Source of the DNA: Rhodobacteraceae bacterium KLH11
GTDB taxonomy: Bacteria; Pseudomonadota; Alphaproteobacteria; Rhodobacterales; Rhodobacteraceae
Assembly: GCA_000158135.1 (NCBI GenBank)
Contig: DS999531.1
Span: 774,132-838,131 of the forward strand
Length of the DNA stretch: 64,000 bases
Direction of reading: 5' to 3'
Each line of letters opens with the position of its first letter. Position 1 is the stretch's first letter. The translations under genes and the position numbers were made by a program. The notes below the pieces were generated by a model, which saw nothing but the letters and a program-made list of their open reading frames with translations, did no database searches and had not been told where the DNA came from. This document shows positions 8,896 through 17,693 of this stretch, piece after piece.

Positions 8896-8929
8896 CGTGG
8901 GGGTCATGCCAAATGGCATTGCCCCCACG
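8896..8929. other. Strong hairpin between ffh and the GH-A hydrolase
   Basis: CGTGGGGG/CCCCCACG plus an inner ATGCC/GGCAT pair around an AAAT loop make a long stem with a 2x2 internal mismatch. It lies downstream of the minus-strand hydrolase gene and may end its transcript, though no T-run follows on either strand. The rest of 8803-9097 shows nothing I can identify. Confidence 0.4.
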
Positions 8930-9097
8930 GGCGAAACTCGCTGGTGGGGGGCGATCCCTGAACGACTCAAGGGACCGGAAGATCGAGATGCTTCCGGATG
9001 TTTGGCGATCCTCTACGGTGCCGGGCACGCCGAGTCAAGCCAAGACCGGTGCCAGCCCCCGGGTGCAGTACGCCGGATCGCAACATCGGCATGAGGG

Positions 9098-11113
9098 CTA
9101 TTCCAGATAGAGCCAGCGCGCATCGTTGATTTTGCCCAAATCAATCACGTGAACGCCACGCTCAAAACGGTGCGCATCCGGGGGCAGGGTCTGGTTCGAA
9201 CGCAAGGGCCTTGGACTTAGACCGGCAGGGGCTGTGATCCGCAGAAAACCCTCCACCGGCTCGATCTGAAAGCGCGGCTCGTCCGACCCGACGGGAACGG
9301 TCCGGCCCGATATCGAGATCAGGATCCGCCCTGATCCGGCGATATCCTTGCTGTCCAGACTTTGAACCGCAATGGCAGCCATCGGCGTGGCAACTTCAAA
9401 GACAACATCCGTGGTCGTGACCGCCCCACCCTGAAAACGACCCGCCACGATCTGGCTTTTCCCGGTGTCCACCTTGAATTGCGCCGTGCTGAAATCCCGC
9501 TGAAACTCTCCCGTATCTGCGGCAACCACTGTTGCATCCCCGGCAAGATATGAGTGATCGAGGTCGAGCGGCTGATATAGCGCATCATTCAGTTCGGTGG
9601 GTTCCAGCCACGGCAAGGCAGGAGTATCGGGCATGCAGGTCACCAGCCTGCTTTGTTCCGCGATTGTACGGATACCAATCGATGTGTGCGGTGAGACAGG
9701 CTGACCAAAGAACGTGTCTTCATCCAGACATATGGCATATGTTTTTTCGGCCCGCCTGACATGACCTTCCCGGAACAGCAATGCGGCGGCGGGCATCATC
9801 CAAATCACACCGGGATCTTCCGCCATGCTCCAGTTGCTTGGCTGCAGCGGACCGTTCAGAGGTTGCTGCGAATATCCATAGATCATCATCGCATCCCAAC
9901 CCTGATGCGCCGCCCGCGTGGCCACGCGCAGCGGTGCGATGAAACGATCCTCGGTCGGGTATTCTGCTATGTTCCATTCAGACACGCTGAGCGGCTGCCC
10001 TGCGACCTGCGCAACGGCGATCCAATCCAGAAAGCCGGACTGTATGCGCGGATCATACCCCGTCTCGCCGCCCGAGCCATAGCTATGCGTATCAATGATC
10101 GAGCCCAGCGTCAGCGAGGGCAGCCCTGCGATGGTCATTCCACCCCACAGGCTGGTGGTCGAGATCAGACCCTTGAACCCGGTGTCGCGGACCGCCGGAA
10201 TAAGCCTTTCGTTAAAGCGCCGCTCAAGATCGCTTAGGAAAATCTTGGATGGCCCGTGCTCCCAACTGCGCCATGTGGCATTCGGATCGAACCCGTTGTC
10301 GCGCGCAAACTGATCCGAGAGCGCCATATAGAGTTTGCTGTGCAGCGGCACATTCTTGTTGGGCAGCAGGCCGTTACCAAAGTGATGGGTCAGATCATTT
10401 TCATTCGTCAGCATCACCGCAACAACAGCCGGGTCTTCGGCATAGGTCAGGCCCGTCCGCGCGTTCCGGTGCCGCAGATAGGCGTTTTGAAACTCCAGCA
10501 TCCGCTGTTCGATACTTGGCGAGACATAGTTAAAGCCCCGTATATCCGCCAATCCGGTATCCTCCGCGATCTCGTCAAACCCCGCGATCCCGTCTTCTGG
10601 CGTGAACTGCCGCCCGACATGGAGGTCAAGCCAGATGTAAATCCCCTGCGCCTTGAGCGCTGCAATCCAGGCATCAAGCTTTCGCATCGACGCAGGATCC
10701 AGTGTGCGCGTGTCGGTCGCCTCAGCGCCAAAAACATTTGGCTGAACCCAATGAGAATCGTGATGGTGAATTCGGACAAGGTTCACGCCCAGTCGCGCCA
10801 GCCTTTGTGCGTGCAGCTCTATTGATGCGGGCCTTGTGTGAAACAGCGCATAGGCCTGCAGATTGACCCCCCAGAACCGGATCGGCGTTCCGTCTTCGAA
10901 CTCCAACTCGCCGTCCTTTGGCCGGATTTGCCCATGAAGGCCTGCGGGTTTGTGGTTCAGACCGCTCAGATCAGGTGTGGGCGCGCCAGAGCGCATGCTG
11001 CCGACGGGCCAGGCACCCGGATCCAAAGCGTCCTGCGCGCGGCCATCTGCGGGAAGGATGCCGAGACACAAGATAGCGCATAAAACGAGATGTCGGAGGT
11101 CTAGCCGTCTCAT
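9098..11113 (-). CDS. Secreted clan GH-A glycoside hydrolase (cellulase-like)
   Basis: 671 residues from the ATG at 11113, which gives a signal peptide (MRRLDLRHLVLCAILCLG, cut near GRAQD). A TIM barrel follows: FWGVNLQAY, ARLGVNLVRIHHHDS, LDLHVGRQF, then LTNENDLTHHF carrying the likely acid/base Glu after strand 4 and LSVSEWNIAEYP carrying the likely nucleophile Glu on strand 7. The last 170 residues look like a beta-sandwich. The substrate is unknown. It is a single gene with no polysaccharide-locus partners next to it. Confidence 0.72.
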   Translation of the reverse strand: MRRLDLRHLVLCAILCLGILPADGRAQDALDPGAWPVGSMRSGAPTPDLSGLNHKPAGLHGQIRPKDGELEFEDGTPIRFWGVNLQAYALFHTRPASIELHAQRLARLGVNLVRIHHHDSHWVQPNVFGAEATDTRTLDPASMRKLDAWIAALKAQGIYIWLDLHVGRQFTPEDGIAGFDEIAEDTGLADIRGFNYVSPSIEQRMLEFQNAYLRHRNARTGLTYAEDPAVVAVMLTNENDLTHHFGNGLLPNKNVPLHSKLYMALSDQFARDNGFDPNATWRSWEHGPSKIFLSDLERRFNERLIPAVRDTGFKGLISTTSLWGGMTIAGLPSLTLGSIIDTHSYGSGGETGYDPRIQSGFLDWIAVAQVAGQPLSVSEWNIAEYPTEDRFIAPLRVATRAAHQGWDAMMIYGYSQQPLNGPLQPSNWSMAEDPGVIWMMPAAALLFREGHVRRAEKTYAICLDEDTFFGQPVSPHTSIGIRTIAEQSRLVTCMPDTPALPWLEPTELNDALYQPLDLDHSYLAGDATVVAADTGEFQRDFSTAQFKVDTGKSQIVAGRFQGGAVTTTDVVFEVATPMAAIAVQSLDSKDIAGSGRILISISGRTVPVGSDEPRFQIEPVEGFLRITAPAGLSPRPLRSNQTLPPDAHRFERGVHVIDLGKINDARWLYLE

Positions 11114-11214
11114 TGTCTTCCCTCGTGCAGATACATGTTTCACTGCTTTATCACGTTTATCTATCAAAGGCGCGGGGGCGGTGCCTTTGCATGCAATCTG
11201 CCGCAACCGATCCT

Positions 11215-12102
11215 TCAAATCCAGTAAGACAGCGCCAGTGGCAGCACCAGGATCGTTGCAAGGGTCGAAACCAGAATGAACCCGGCCACGTCCGGCCCGT
11301 ATTCCGGCATATGTTGATCGATAAACAGATAAGTCGCCACGGATGAGGGCATCAGGCAACACAAGATCACCGCACCCCGTTCGGCCCCGGTGAATCCGAA
11401 GGCCCAGACCAACCCGCTGGCGATGACAGCTGCCATTGCCAGATGGAGCGCTGTCAGCATGACTGCCCGCCCCAGGCTTTTGATCCGCAGGGTCGCCAGC
11501 GTGTGGCCCAGCGTCAACAGCATCAGCGGGATCGAAAGACCGCCCAGAATATCGAAAGATTTGGCCACTGGCTGCGGCAGGCTATAGCCCGTGGCCATCA
11601 AAACCAGCGACAGCGCCACCGCATAGATGATCGGGGAACCCGCCAGCTTCTTCGGCGAAAACTCACCCGCCGGTATCCACATGCCGACGGTGAAAATGCT
11701 GATCAAAACCACCACCACAAAGCCCATCGTATAGGCCATTCCCGCATCACCCAGCGCCAGCAGGGTAACCGGCAGGCCGATATTGCCGACATTGCCATGC
11801 ATCAGGGGTGTCAGAAACGCACGCGCCGGAAGCCGCAGCGCCCTGAGCACGACAAAACCCAGCACGCCAAAACCCGCAATCGCCAGAATTGCCGCCATCA
11901 TCACGTCGAGAAAGGTGCCCACCGCAATCTTCGTGACCGACAGGTGTGAGATGATCAGGGTCGGATATCCCACTTTCGACACGATCCCGCCGATGACCCT
12001 ATTGTCAAACGGAGCCTCGATCAGCGCCAGACAATAACCGATTCCGGCACAGATCAGAACGGGCAAAACCACGTTCAGGACGTTCAGAAACAGATGATCC
12101 AA
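11215..12102 (-). CDS. AEC-family permease (auxin efflux carrier fold)
   Basis: 295 residues if it begins at the TTG at 12102. Family members start close to VLNVVLPVLICAGIGYCLA, and upstream in-frame sequence lacks membrane character. An ATG 51 bases earlier is the alternative. About ten TM helices follow, with the central GNVGNIGLPVTLLALG motif typical of AEC/MTP transporters between the two five-helix halves. The substrate is likely a small organic anion, as for other family members; this is inference. Confidence 0.75.
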   Translation of the reverse strand: MDHLFLNVLNVVLPVLICAGIGYCLALIEAPFDNRVIGGIVSKVGYPTLIISHLSVTKIAVGTFLDVMMAAILAIAGFGVLGFVVLRALRLPARAFLTPLMHGNVGNIGLPVTLLALGDAGMAYTMGFVVVVLISIFTVGMWIPAGEFSPKKLAGSPIIYAVALSLVLMATGYSLPQPVAKSFDILGGLSIPLMLLTLGHTLATLRIKSLGRAVMLTALHLAMAAVIASGLVWAFGFTGAERGAVILCCLMPSSVATYLFIDQHMPEYGPDVAGFILVSTLATILVLPLALSYWI

Positions 12103-12320
12103 AGGCTGCCCTCGATCTCGACCCCTCAATCCGGACAGTGAAACAGGCCGCATACTTTGGCAAGCACGCTCCCTAACCTCCGCGCAGGGCGCGCTTTTCC
12201 AAATTAGAGCCTGATAATGCCCCTCAGAGCGGCCCGAGGTTCTTCCCTTCCCCGCCCACACAACATATAGTGGGTGCCAACAACGTGTAGGTAAGCACGG
12301 CGGGACTTGGGAATACAGGC

Positions 12321-13130
12321 ATGGCACATATCATTGTGGTCGGAAATGAAAAGGGCGGCGCAGGGAAGTCAACCGTGTCGATGCATGTGGCCACCGCTCT
12401 GGCGCGGCTGGGGCACAAGGTCAGCACGCTGGATCTGGATCTGCGGCAGCGCAGCCTGGGGCGATATTTCGAGAACCGCCTGAATTTTCTGAACGGCTCG
12501 GAGCTGTCCCTGCCCAGCCCCCGCCATCACGACCTGCCCGAAATCGACGCCAGTGCGCTGAAGCCGGGCGAGAACATCTATGACCACCGCCTGTCGGCTG
12601 CCGTGGCCGAACTGGAAAGCGACAGCGACTTTATCCTGATCGATTGCCCGGGCTCGCATACTCGTCTCAGCCAGGTGGCGCATTCGCTGGCCGACACGCT
12701 GGTGACGCCTCTGAACGACAGTTTCATCGATTTCGACCTGCTGGCACGGATCGATTCCAAGGGTGAGAAAATCCTTGGCCCCTCGGTCTATTCCGAGATG
12801 GTGTGGAACGCGCGGCAATTGCGGGCGCAGGCCGGGCTGAAACCGATCGACTGGGTGGTGGTGCGCAACCGGGTGGGCACCCAGCGCATGGTCAACAAGG
12901 AAAAGATGCAGCGCGCGATTGAGATGCTGTCACAACGCATCGGCTTCCGCGTCGCCTCGGGCTTTTCCGAACGGGTGATCTTCCGCGAGCTGTTCCCCCG
13001 CGGGTTAACTCTGCTGGACCTCAAGGATATCGGCGTCAAACAGCTGAACATCTCAAACATCGCCGCACGGCAGGAGCTGCGCGACATGATGAAAGAGCTG
13101 AACCTGCCGGGTGTTGAGATTGATTTCTAG
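12321..13130 (+). CDS. mipZ: Division-plane positioning ATPase MipZ
   Basis: 269 residues. The deviant ParA Walker A motif GNEKGGAGKST is at residues 8-18 and DFILIDCPGSHTRLSQ is the switch II/Walker B region. The LRQRSLGRYFENR segment after strand 2 and NRVGTQRMVNKEKM are typical of MipZ rather than chromosome-partition ParA. There is also no parB next door. MipZ binds ParB-origin complexes and blocks FtsZ assembly near the poles. It is monocistronic, with a terminator right after it. Confidence 0.88.
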   Translation: MAHIIVVGNEKGGAGKSTVSMHVATALARLGHKVSTLDLDLRQRSLGRYFENRLNFLNGSELSLPSPRHHDLPEIDASALKPGENIYDHRLSAAVAELESDSDFILIDCPGSHTRLSQVAHSLADTLVTPLNDSFIDFDLLARIDSKGEKILGPSVYSEMVWNARQLRAQAGLKPIDWVVVRNRVGTQRMVNKEKMQRAIEMLSQRIGFRVASGFSERVIFRELFPRGLTLLDLKDIGVKQLNISNIAARQELRDMMKELNLPGVEIDF

Positions 13131-13136
13131 GTTTTG

Positions 13137-13172
13137 ATGGCGTGTCTGCTGAGCAGGACAAAGCGCCATTTT
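13137..13172 (+). terminator. mipZ terminator
   Basis: ATGGCG/CGCCAT form the base of a stem. An inner CTGCT/AGCAG hairpin and TTTTCG follow. It starts 7 bases after the mipZ stop. Confidence 0.7.
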
Positions 13173-13375
13173 CGCTTAAACTGGCGGGTGATCGCTTTTG
13201 GAGGTGCGAGGGCGCATAGGATCAAATTTGCAGACCAGGCCTGGAAGGGCTCAATCAGCAACAAGTCTGCAATCCACATAGCACGCGAAACGCCCCACTG
13301 GGGCCTTTCCTGATCCTCCTCAGTTTAGGATTTCCCTCTTGTCTTAGAGATTTCGAAGGCATGTGGCACATCAGA

Positions 13376-13551
13376 GCTATCCCCTGGCACGGCATTTATG
13401 CCGGGGGATAGCGGGGGTCGGATCGGTTCCCTCTTGGTTTTGAAGAACCGTGGAGGAGTAGGATCGCCCCCGCTCTTTTTGCTGACCTGAACGGATACTG
13501 AGGCCTCGTTTTATGCGGGGGCCTGAATGACAAGAAGAGGTGGGAAAGAGC
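13376..13551 (+). ncRNA. Candidate IS110 bridge RNA
   Basis: About 176 nt, close to the known length for IS621. A 5' hairpin GCTATCCCC/GGGGATAGC spans 13376-13412. The first loop has lower stem GGGGG/CCCCC plus GATC/GATC (13421-13424 with 13462-13465). On its 5' side is TTCCCTCT (13427-13434), then apical hairpin GGTT/AACC, then GGAGGAG (13452-13458). The second loop has stem GCTCTTT/AAAGAGC (13472-13478 with 13545-13551). It carries ACGGATACT (13491-13499), apical hairpin AGGCC/GGCCT, then GACAAG (13529-13534). These match target-left, target-right, donor-left and donor-right sequences respectively. The 3' end stops 1 base before the transposase ATG. Confidence 0.8.
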
Positions 13552-13552
13552 A

Positions 13553-14485
13553 ATGACAAGGAACGTTGGAATAGACATCTCGAAAGAGACACTGGATGTA
13601 CATCGGACGGACGACGGCGCTCATGCGCAATTCCAAAATGACAGCATGGGGCGCCGCGCACTCTTTCGCTGGATTGGGGACAAGGTGGCTCTCGTCGTCT
13701 TTGAAGCAACCGGCGTTTATCATCGCGGTTTGGAGGTGGATTTGGCTGATGCATCAGTTCCATTTGCCAAAGTTAACCCCAAACAAGCGCGGCGCTTTGC
13801 ACAAGCGATCGGAAAGCTTGCCAAAACGGATCGCGTCGACGCTGCCATGCTCGCTAAAATGGGGGCTGTCCTCGATTTGTCACCGCAAACGCCAGCGACG
13901 TCAGAATTGCATGATATGCGGGAGCTACTCGCGGCAAGACGGGCTCTCATCAAAGATCAGACCGCTGCACGCACACGACTGGCGACTGCAGCTGTCGGCT
14001 CTGTTCAGACGATTCTAAGACGCCGATTGAGACAGATAGTCAAAGACATTGACCAGATTGATGACGCTCTGCGAAACTTGTCCAGCTTAGATGTAACATT
14101 CGCTCGGAAGGTCGCAATTCTTGCCAGTATACCGGGTATCGGCCAGCTTACAGCTATAACGCTTTTGATCGACATGCCTGAGATCGGAGGCATAGACAAC
14201 AAGCAGGCCGCGAGCCTGGCTGGACTCGCCCCGGTCTCTCAAAGTTTGGGGAAATGGCAGGGAAAAGAAAGGATCCAAGGCGGTCGGGCACAACTGCGCA
14301 AAGCCCTGTATATGCCAGCCCTTGTCGCCACTCGCGTGAACCCCGATATGGCAAGAAAGTACAATCAGCTCATCAACGCAGGCAAAGAGAAAAAGGTCGC
14401 ACTGACCGCTATCATGCGGAAGTTGCTGGTCATGGCAAACGCCTTGCTACGCGGCAATCGCATGTGGACCGAAACTCGGCCTTGA
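13553..14485 (+). CDS. IS110-family transposase (DEDD recombinase)
   Basis: 310 residues. The N-terminal RuvC-like DEDD tetrad is visible as Asp8 (GIDIS), Glu51 (VFEATG), and Asp93 and Asp96 (KTDRVDA). The C-terminal Transposase_20 domain has IPGIGQLTAITLL and then ASLAGLAP with Ser221, the expected nucleophilic serine. The length is normal and no frameshift is present, so the protein should be active. It probably works with the RNA encoded just upstream. Confidence 0.93.
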   Translation: MTRNVGIDISKETLDVHRTDDGAHAQFQNDSMGRRALFRWIGDKVALVVFEATGVYHRGLEVDLADASVPFAKVNPKQARRFAQAIGKLAKTDRVDAAMLAKMGAVLDLSPQTPATSELHDMRELLAARRALIKDQTAARTRLATAAVGSVQTILRRRLRQIVKDIDQIDDALRNLSSLDVTFARKVAILASIPGIGQLTAITLLIDMPEIGGIDNKQAASLAGLAPVSQSLGKWQGKERIQGGRAQLRKALYMPALVATRVNPDMARKYNQLINAGKEKKVALTAIMRKLLVMANALLRGNRMWTETRP

Positions 14486-14499
14486 CCAAGACGGATACT

Positions 14500-15031
14500 C
14501 CTCCTTGCGAATACGGTTTTCGTATCGAAGCCACTCATTCTCACGGGTAAAGTCCAAGTCTTCCTCCGATACCACCTCGGTGTCGCGATGCGCCGTGACC
14601 CATTTGTTCAATGTGGATACGATAAAGTGGCGGCGCATGCCGGTGAACCGAACGGCCAGCTCCCGTGGTGATAACTCCGGTTCCTCCAGCGCCGACTCCA
14701 CAAGCTGCGTGGAACCTTGTCCGGGATGCGGCTCCAGACCCTGCCGGGCCGCGAGTGGCAGCCCTCAAGGCAAACCTCTCCGAGAGACAGATAGCAGCCA
14801 TACCAGCGGTAGTCTGCGGCGAAATCGCAGATCAGACAGCCGTCAGGGAGGTGGGGTTGGGACATCGCTAACGACATTGCAGTCCTCCATGACATCGCCG
14901 ATGGTCTGGTCACCACTATCGAGTTTGGTTTCAACATATCGTTTAAAGCTTGATGGCCAGACTCGGCGTCCGCCTGAGAGGACTTCGATTGTGAAGCCAT
15001 AGGCTTTGAATGATTGTGGGAACTGCCTCAT
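14500..15031 (-). pseudogene. Scrambled remains of IS3-type transposase genes
   Basis: Reading the minus strand from 15031 there is first an orfA-like start (RRVWPSSFKRYVETKLDSG), then an orfB piece (RIPDKVP, frameshift, LVESALEEPELSPRELAVRFT). This runs straight into an orfA piece (STLNKWVTAHRDTEVVSEED, ENRIRKEE) that is cut by the IS110 insertion and resumes as REIL then a stop just left of 13338. orfB sequence preceding orfA sequence means at least two elements recombined here. None of it can be functional. Confidence 0.7.
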
Positions 15032-15217
15032 GCCCGCCGCCTCTCTTCTTTAATAATATGCCACGAGACGGCAGGGATAATGAGATGCTATTTGGGGGGC
15101 CGATGTAACGCTTACGCGAATACCATGTCGCCCCAGCAGGGCCCGCATCCCGCTGGACAGGCATGACCGGCAGAACTACCGTGGCGACCACATAATCCAG
15201 CAGGAGGTTTGTATCAG

Positions 15218-16033
15218 ATGACCAAGGTGTTCTCGATCGCGGCAATGTCGGCTCTGTTTCTGTCAACCGCAGCCTATGCGCAGGATCAATGCGCGGCTGG
15301 CAAGACGCTGACAGATGGCAAGTTCACCGTCGCAACAGGCAACCCGGCCTATTACCCTTGGGTGCTTGATGATGCCCCTGAAAGCGGCGAAGGATTCGAG
15401 GCCGCCGTGGCTTATGCTGTCGCCGCAGAGATGGGGTTTGCGGCGGATGATGTGATCTGGGTCCGGTCCTCGTTCGATGAGGCGATCCAGCCCGGGGCCA
15501 AGGCGTTCGATGTCAACATGCAGCAATATTCGATCACGCCGGAACGGGATCAGGTGGTGGATTTCTCGGCGCCCTATTACACCGCTCCGATGGCGGTTCT
15601 GGTCAGCCCGGGGGCTATCGATACAGCCCCGACGCTTGAAGCGCTGAAAGGTTTGCAATGGGGGGCCGTCGGCTCGACAACGGCAGTGCCGAAACTGACC
15701 AGCATCATCCAGCCGGACAGTGATCCGCTGCTGTACGGCGATAATGCCGACGTCAATGCCGCGATGACCGCCAATCAGATTGACGCGGCCCTGTTCGATC
15801 TGCCCACCGCCCTGTTCCTGAGTGCGGTGATGATCGAAGGCTCGAAAGTCATTGGTCAGTTCCCGGCGGATGAAAGCGATAATCCCGATCAGTTCGGCAT
15901 GCTGATGGAAGAAGGCAACCCGCTGAAAGCCTGCGTTGATGAGGCATTGGCGGCTTTGACAGAAAGCGGCAAGCTGGCCGGGATCGAGGCCAAATGGCTG
16001 CAGGACACCACCGGTGTTCCTTTGATCCGGTAA
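15218..16033 (+). CDS. ABC transporter substrate-binding protein, family 3 (polar amino acid type)
   Basis: 271 residues. A clear signal peptide (MTKVFSIAAMSALFLSTAAYA) is followed by an SBP_bac_3 domain: GKFTVATGNPAYYPWV, SGEGFEAAVAYAVA, the SITPERDQVVDFSAPYY motif, and QIDAALFDLPTALFL. I chose the ATG at 15218 because it lies 10 bases from AGGAGG. It heads a three-gene operon with a permease and an ATPase. The ligand is probably a polar amino acid or derivative. Confidence 0.85.
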   Translation: MTKVFSIAAMSALFLSTAAYAQDQCAAGKTLTDGKFTVATGNPAYYPWVLDDAPESGEGFEAAVAYAVAAEMGFAADDVIWVRSSFDEAIQPGAKAFDVNMQQYSITPERDQVVDFSAPYYTAPMAVLVSPGAIDTAPTLEALKGLQWGAVGSTTAVPKLTSIIQPDSDPLLYGDNADVNAAMTANQIDAALFDLPTALFLSAVMIEGSKVIGQFPADESDNPDQFGMLMEEGNPLKACVDEALAALTESGKLAGIEAKWLQDTTGVPLIR

Positions 16034-16034
16034 C

Positions 16035-16868
16035 ATGGGCAGGTCCAGGGCGACCGGGATGACCCGCCGCGAACGCTATGAGGCGCATCAACGCCGCCGC
16101 TCGTTGGTGATCGCCACGATCAGCACGGTCAGCGTTGTGGCCGCAATCTACTTTCTCGTGCCGCTGGCACCGGGATGGGCGAAGGTTCAGCAGAGCTTTT
16201 TCAACGGCGAGACGCTGGTCAAAACCTTCCCCAAATTGCTTGAGGCGTTTCGAATCAACGTGATGATCTTCGCCTGTTCGGCCCCGGCCATCGCGATCCT
16301 AGGTCTGCTGATCGCCTTGGCACGGGACGCAAAATCACCCGCGCTGTTTCCGCTGCGTATCTTCGGCGCGGCGTTCACCGATATTTTCCGTGGTGTGCCG
16401 GTGATCCTGACAGTCTATCTGATCGGGTTCGGCATTCCCGGATTGGGCCTGCCCCGGCCGTGGAACTCGCCCTATATCTGGGGGTCACTCGCATTGATCC
16501 TGACCTATTCGGCCTATGTAGCTGAAATCTTCCGCTCCGGCATCGACAGCGTCCACCACAGCCAGCGCGCCGCTGCCCTGTCGCTGGGCCTGTCGGAACG
16601 GCAGGTGATGCGGGATGTGGTGTTGCCTCAGGCGATCCGCAATGTGGTGCCCTCGCAGATGAACATGCTGATTGCGCTGCAAAAGGACGTCTCGCTGCTC
16701 AGCTTCATCGGCCCGGTTGAGATTTTCCGTCAGGCCGGGGTGTTCAAATCGCTGCTGGCGAATTTCACCCCTTATGTGGGCGCGGCGATCATCTTCCTGA
16801 TCGTCACCATCCCCGCCACCCGCTACGCCGATCACCTGATGGCGCGCCAAATGCGAGAGAGGCGCTGA
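16035..16868 (+). CDS. Amino acid ABC transporter permease
   Basis: 277 residues with an N-terminal basic stretch, then about five TM helices of the HisM/GlnP type. The EAA loop reads HSQRAAALSLGLSERQVMRDVVLPQAIRNVVP. It begins 2 bases after the binding-protein stop and overlaps the ATPase start by 1 base. A single permease gene suggests a homodimeric channel. Confidence 0.85.
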   Translation: MGRSRATGMTRRERYEAHQRRRSLVIATISTVSVVAAIYFLVPLAPGWAKVQQSFFNGETLVKTFPKLLEAFRINVMIFACSAPAIAILGLLIALARDAKSPALFPLRIFGAAFTDIFRGVPVILTVYLIGFGIPGLGLPRPWNSPYIWGSLALILTYSAYVAEIFRSGIDSVHHSQRAAALSLGLSERQVMRDVVLPQAIRNVVPSQMNMLIALQKDVSLLSFIGPVEIFRQAGVFKSLLANFTPYVGAAIIFLIVTIPATRYADHLMARQMRERR

Positions 16869-17599
16869 TGCCCAAACTGGAACTTCAGGGCGTGGTGAAA
16901 CGCTTTGGCGACCGCACGGTCTGTGACGGCATTGATCTGACCGTGGATGAGGGGCAGATGGTCTGCCTGATCGGCGCGTCCGGGTCGGGCAAATCCACCC
17001 TGCTGCGCTGTATCAATCTGCTGGAGCCCATTGAAGACGGCGCGATCTTTCTGGATGGCGACGATATCTCGATCCCCGGTCTGAACCCGCAAACGGTGCG
17101 CGCCCGCATCGGGATCGTCTTTCAAAGCTTCAATCTGTTTCCGCACATGACCGCGCTTGAAAACGTCATGCTCGCCCCCCGCCGGGTGCGCGGGCTAACG
17201 CGCGCAGAATTGCAGCCCGAGGTCGAGGCGCTGTTTGCCCGGTTCGGGCTGGCCGACCGGATGCACAACTATCCCGACCAGCTGTCGGGCGGGCAGCAGC
17301 AGCGCGTCGCCATCGTGCGCGCCCTGGCCATGCAGCCCGAGGTTATGCTGTTTGATGAGATCACCTCGGCCCTCGACCCGCAACTGGTGGGCGAGGTGCT
17401 GGATGTTCTGCTGATGCTGAAGACACAGGGCATGACGATGGTGATGGCCACGCACGAGATGGGCTTTGCCCGCGAGGCCGCCGACAAGATCTGTTTCCTC
17501 GACAGCGGACGGATCATTGAAGAAGGCCCGCCCGAAGCGGTGTTCGACCACCCCTCGCACCAGACCACGCAGGCCTTTCTGGCGCGCGCTTTGAAATAG
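16868..17599 (+). CDS. Amino acid ABC transporter ATP-binding protein
   Basis: 243 residues. Walker A is GASGSGKST near residue 38, the Q-loop lies at VFQSFNLFPHMT, the signature is LSGGQQQRVAIVRAL, Walker B is VMLFDEITSALDP, and the H-loop is ATHEMGFAREAA. This is the GlnQ/HisP subfamily. It is the last gene of the transport operon. Confidence 0.88.
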   Translation: MPKLELQGVVKRFGDRTVCDGIDLTVDEGQMVCLIGASGSGKSTLLRCINLLEPIEDGAIFLDGDDISIPGLNPQTVRARIGIVFQSFNLFPHMTALENVMLAPRRVRGLTRAELQPEVEALFARFGLADRMHNYPDQLSGGQQQRVAIVRALAMQPEVMLFDEITSALDPQLVGEVLDVLLMLKTQGMTMVMATHEMGFAREAADKICFLDSGRIIEEGPPEAVFDHPSHQTTQAFLARALK

Positions 17600-17664
17600 G
17601 AATCGGGTTTCGGGCCTCTGCCCTCTCTCAGTGACTCGACTCTTTACAGGTGGAGCTTTAAGAA

Positions 17665-17679
17665 GAACATATAGAGAAC
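17665..17679 (+). promoter_or_regulatory. LexA (SOS) box upstream of imuB
   Basis: The sequence is GAAC-ATATAGA-GAAC, a direct repeat with exactly 7 bases between. It is the established alphaproteobacterial LexA operator (GTTC-N7-GTTC on the other strand). It ends 15 bases before the imuB ATG and supports that start over a longer frame that would cover the box. Confidence 0.85.
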
Positions 17680-17693
17680 ATCTGAGGCTTTAT

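Larger units (their letters stand above)
13338..14499 (+). mobile_element. IS110-family insertion sequence, complete
   Basis: The ends are set by three agreeing lines. A CT core is present on both sides (13338-13339 and 14498-14499). The guide segments of the internal RNA match exactly these ends. Removing the element with one CT left behind restores the minus-strand IS3-type reading KEE-REIL in the flanks. The element is about 1.16 kb with one transposase gene, a structured noncoding left end and a right end only 12 bases beyond the stop codon. IS110 elements make no terminal inverted repeats, and none are seen. Confidence 0.88.

Noticed and set aside
8803..9097. Possible 4.5S SRP RNA gene beside ffh
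   Set aside because: No GGAA-type tetraloop with the conserved SRP asymmetric loop sequence is visible. The strong stem at 8896-8929 is too short and lacks the motif.
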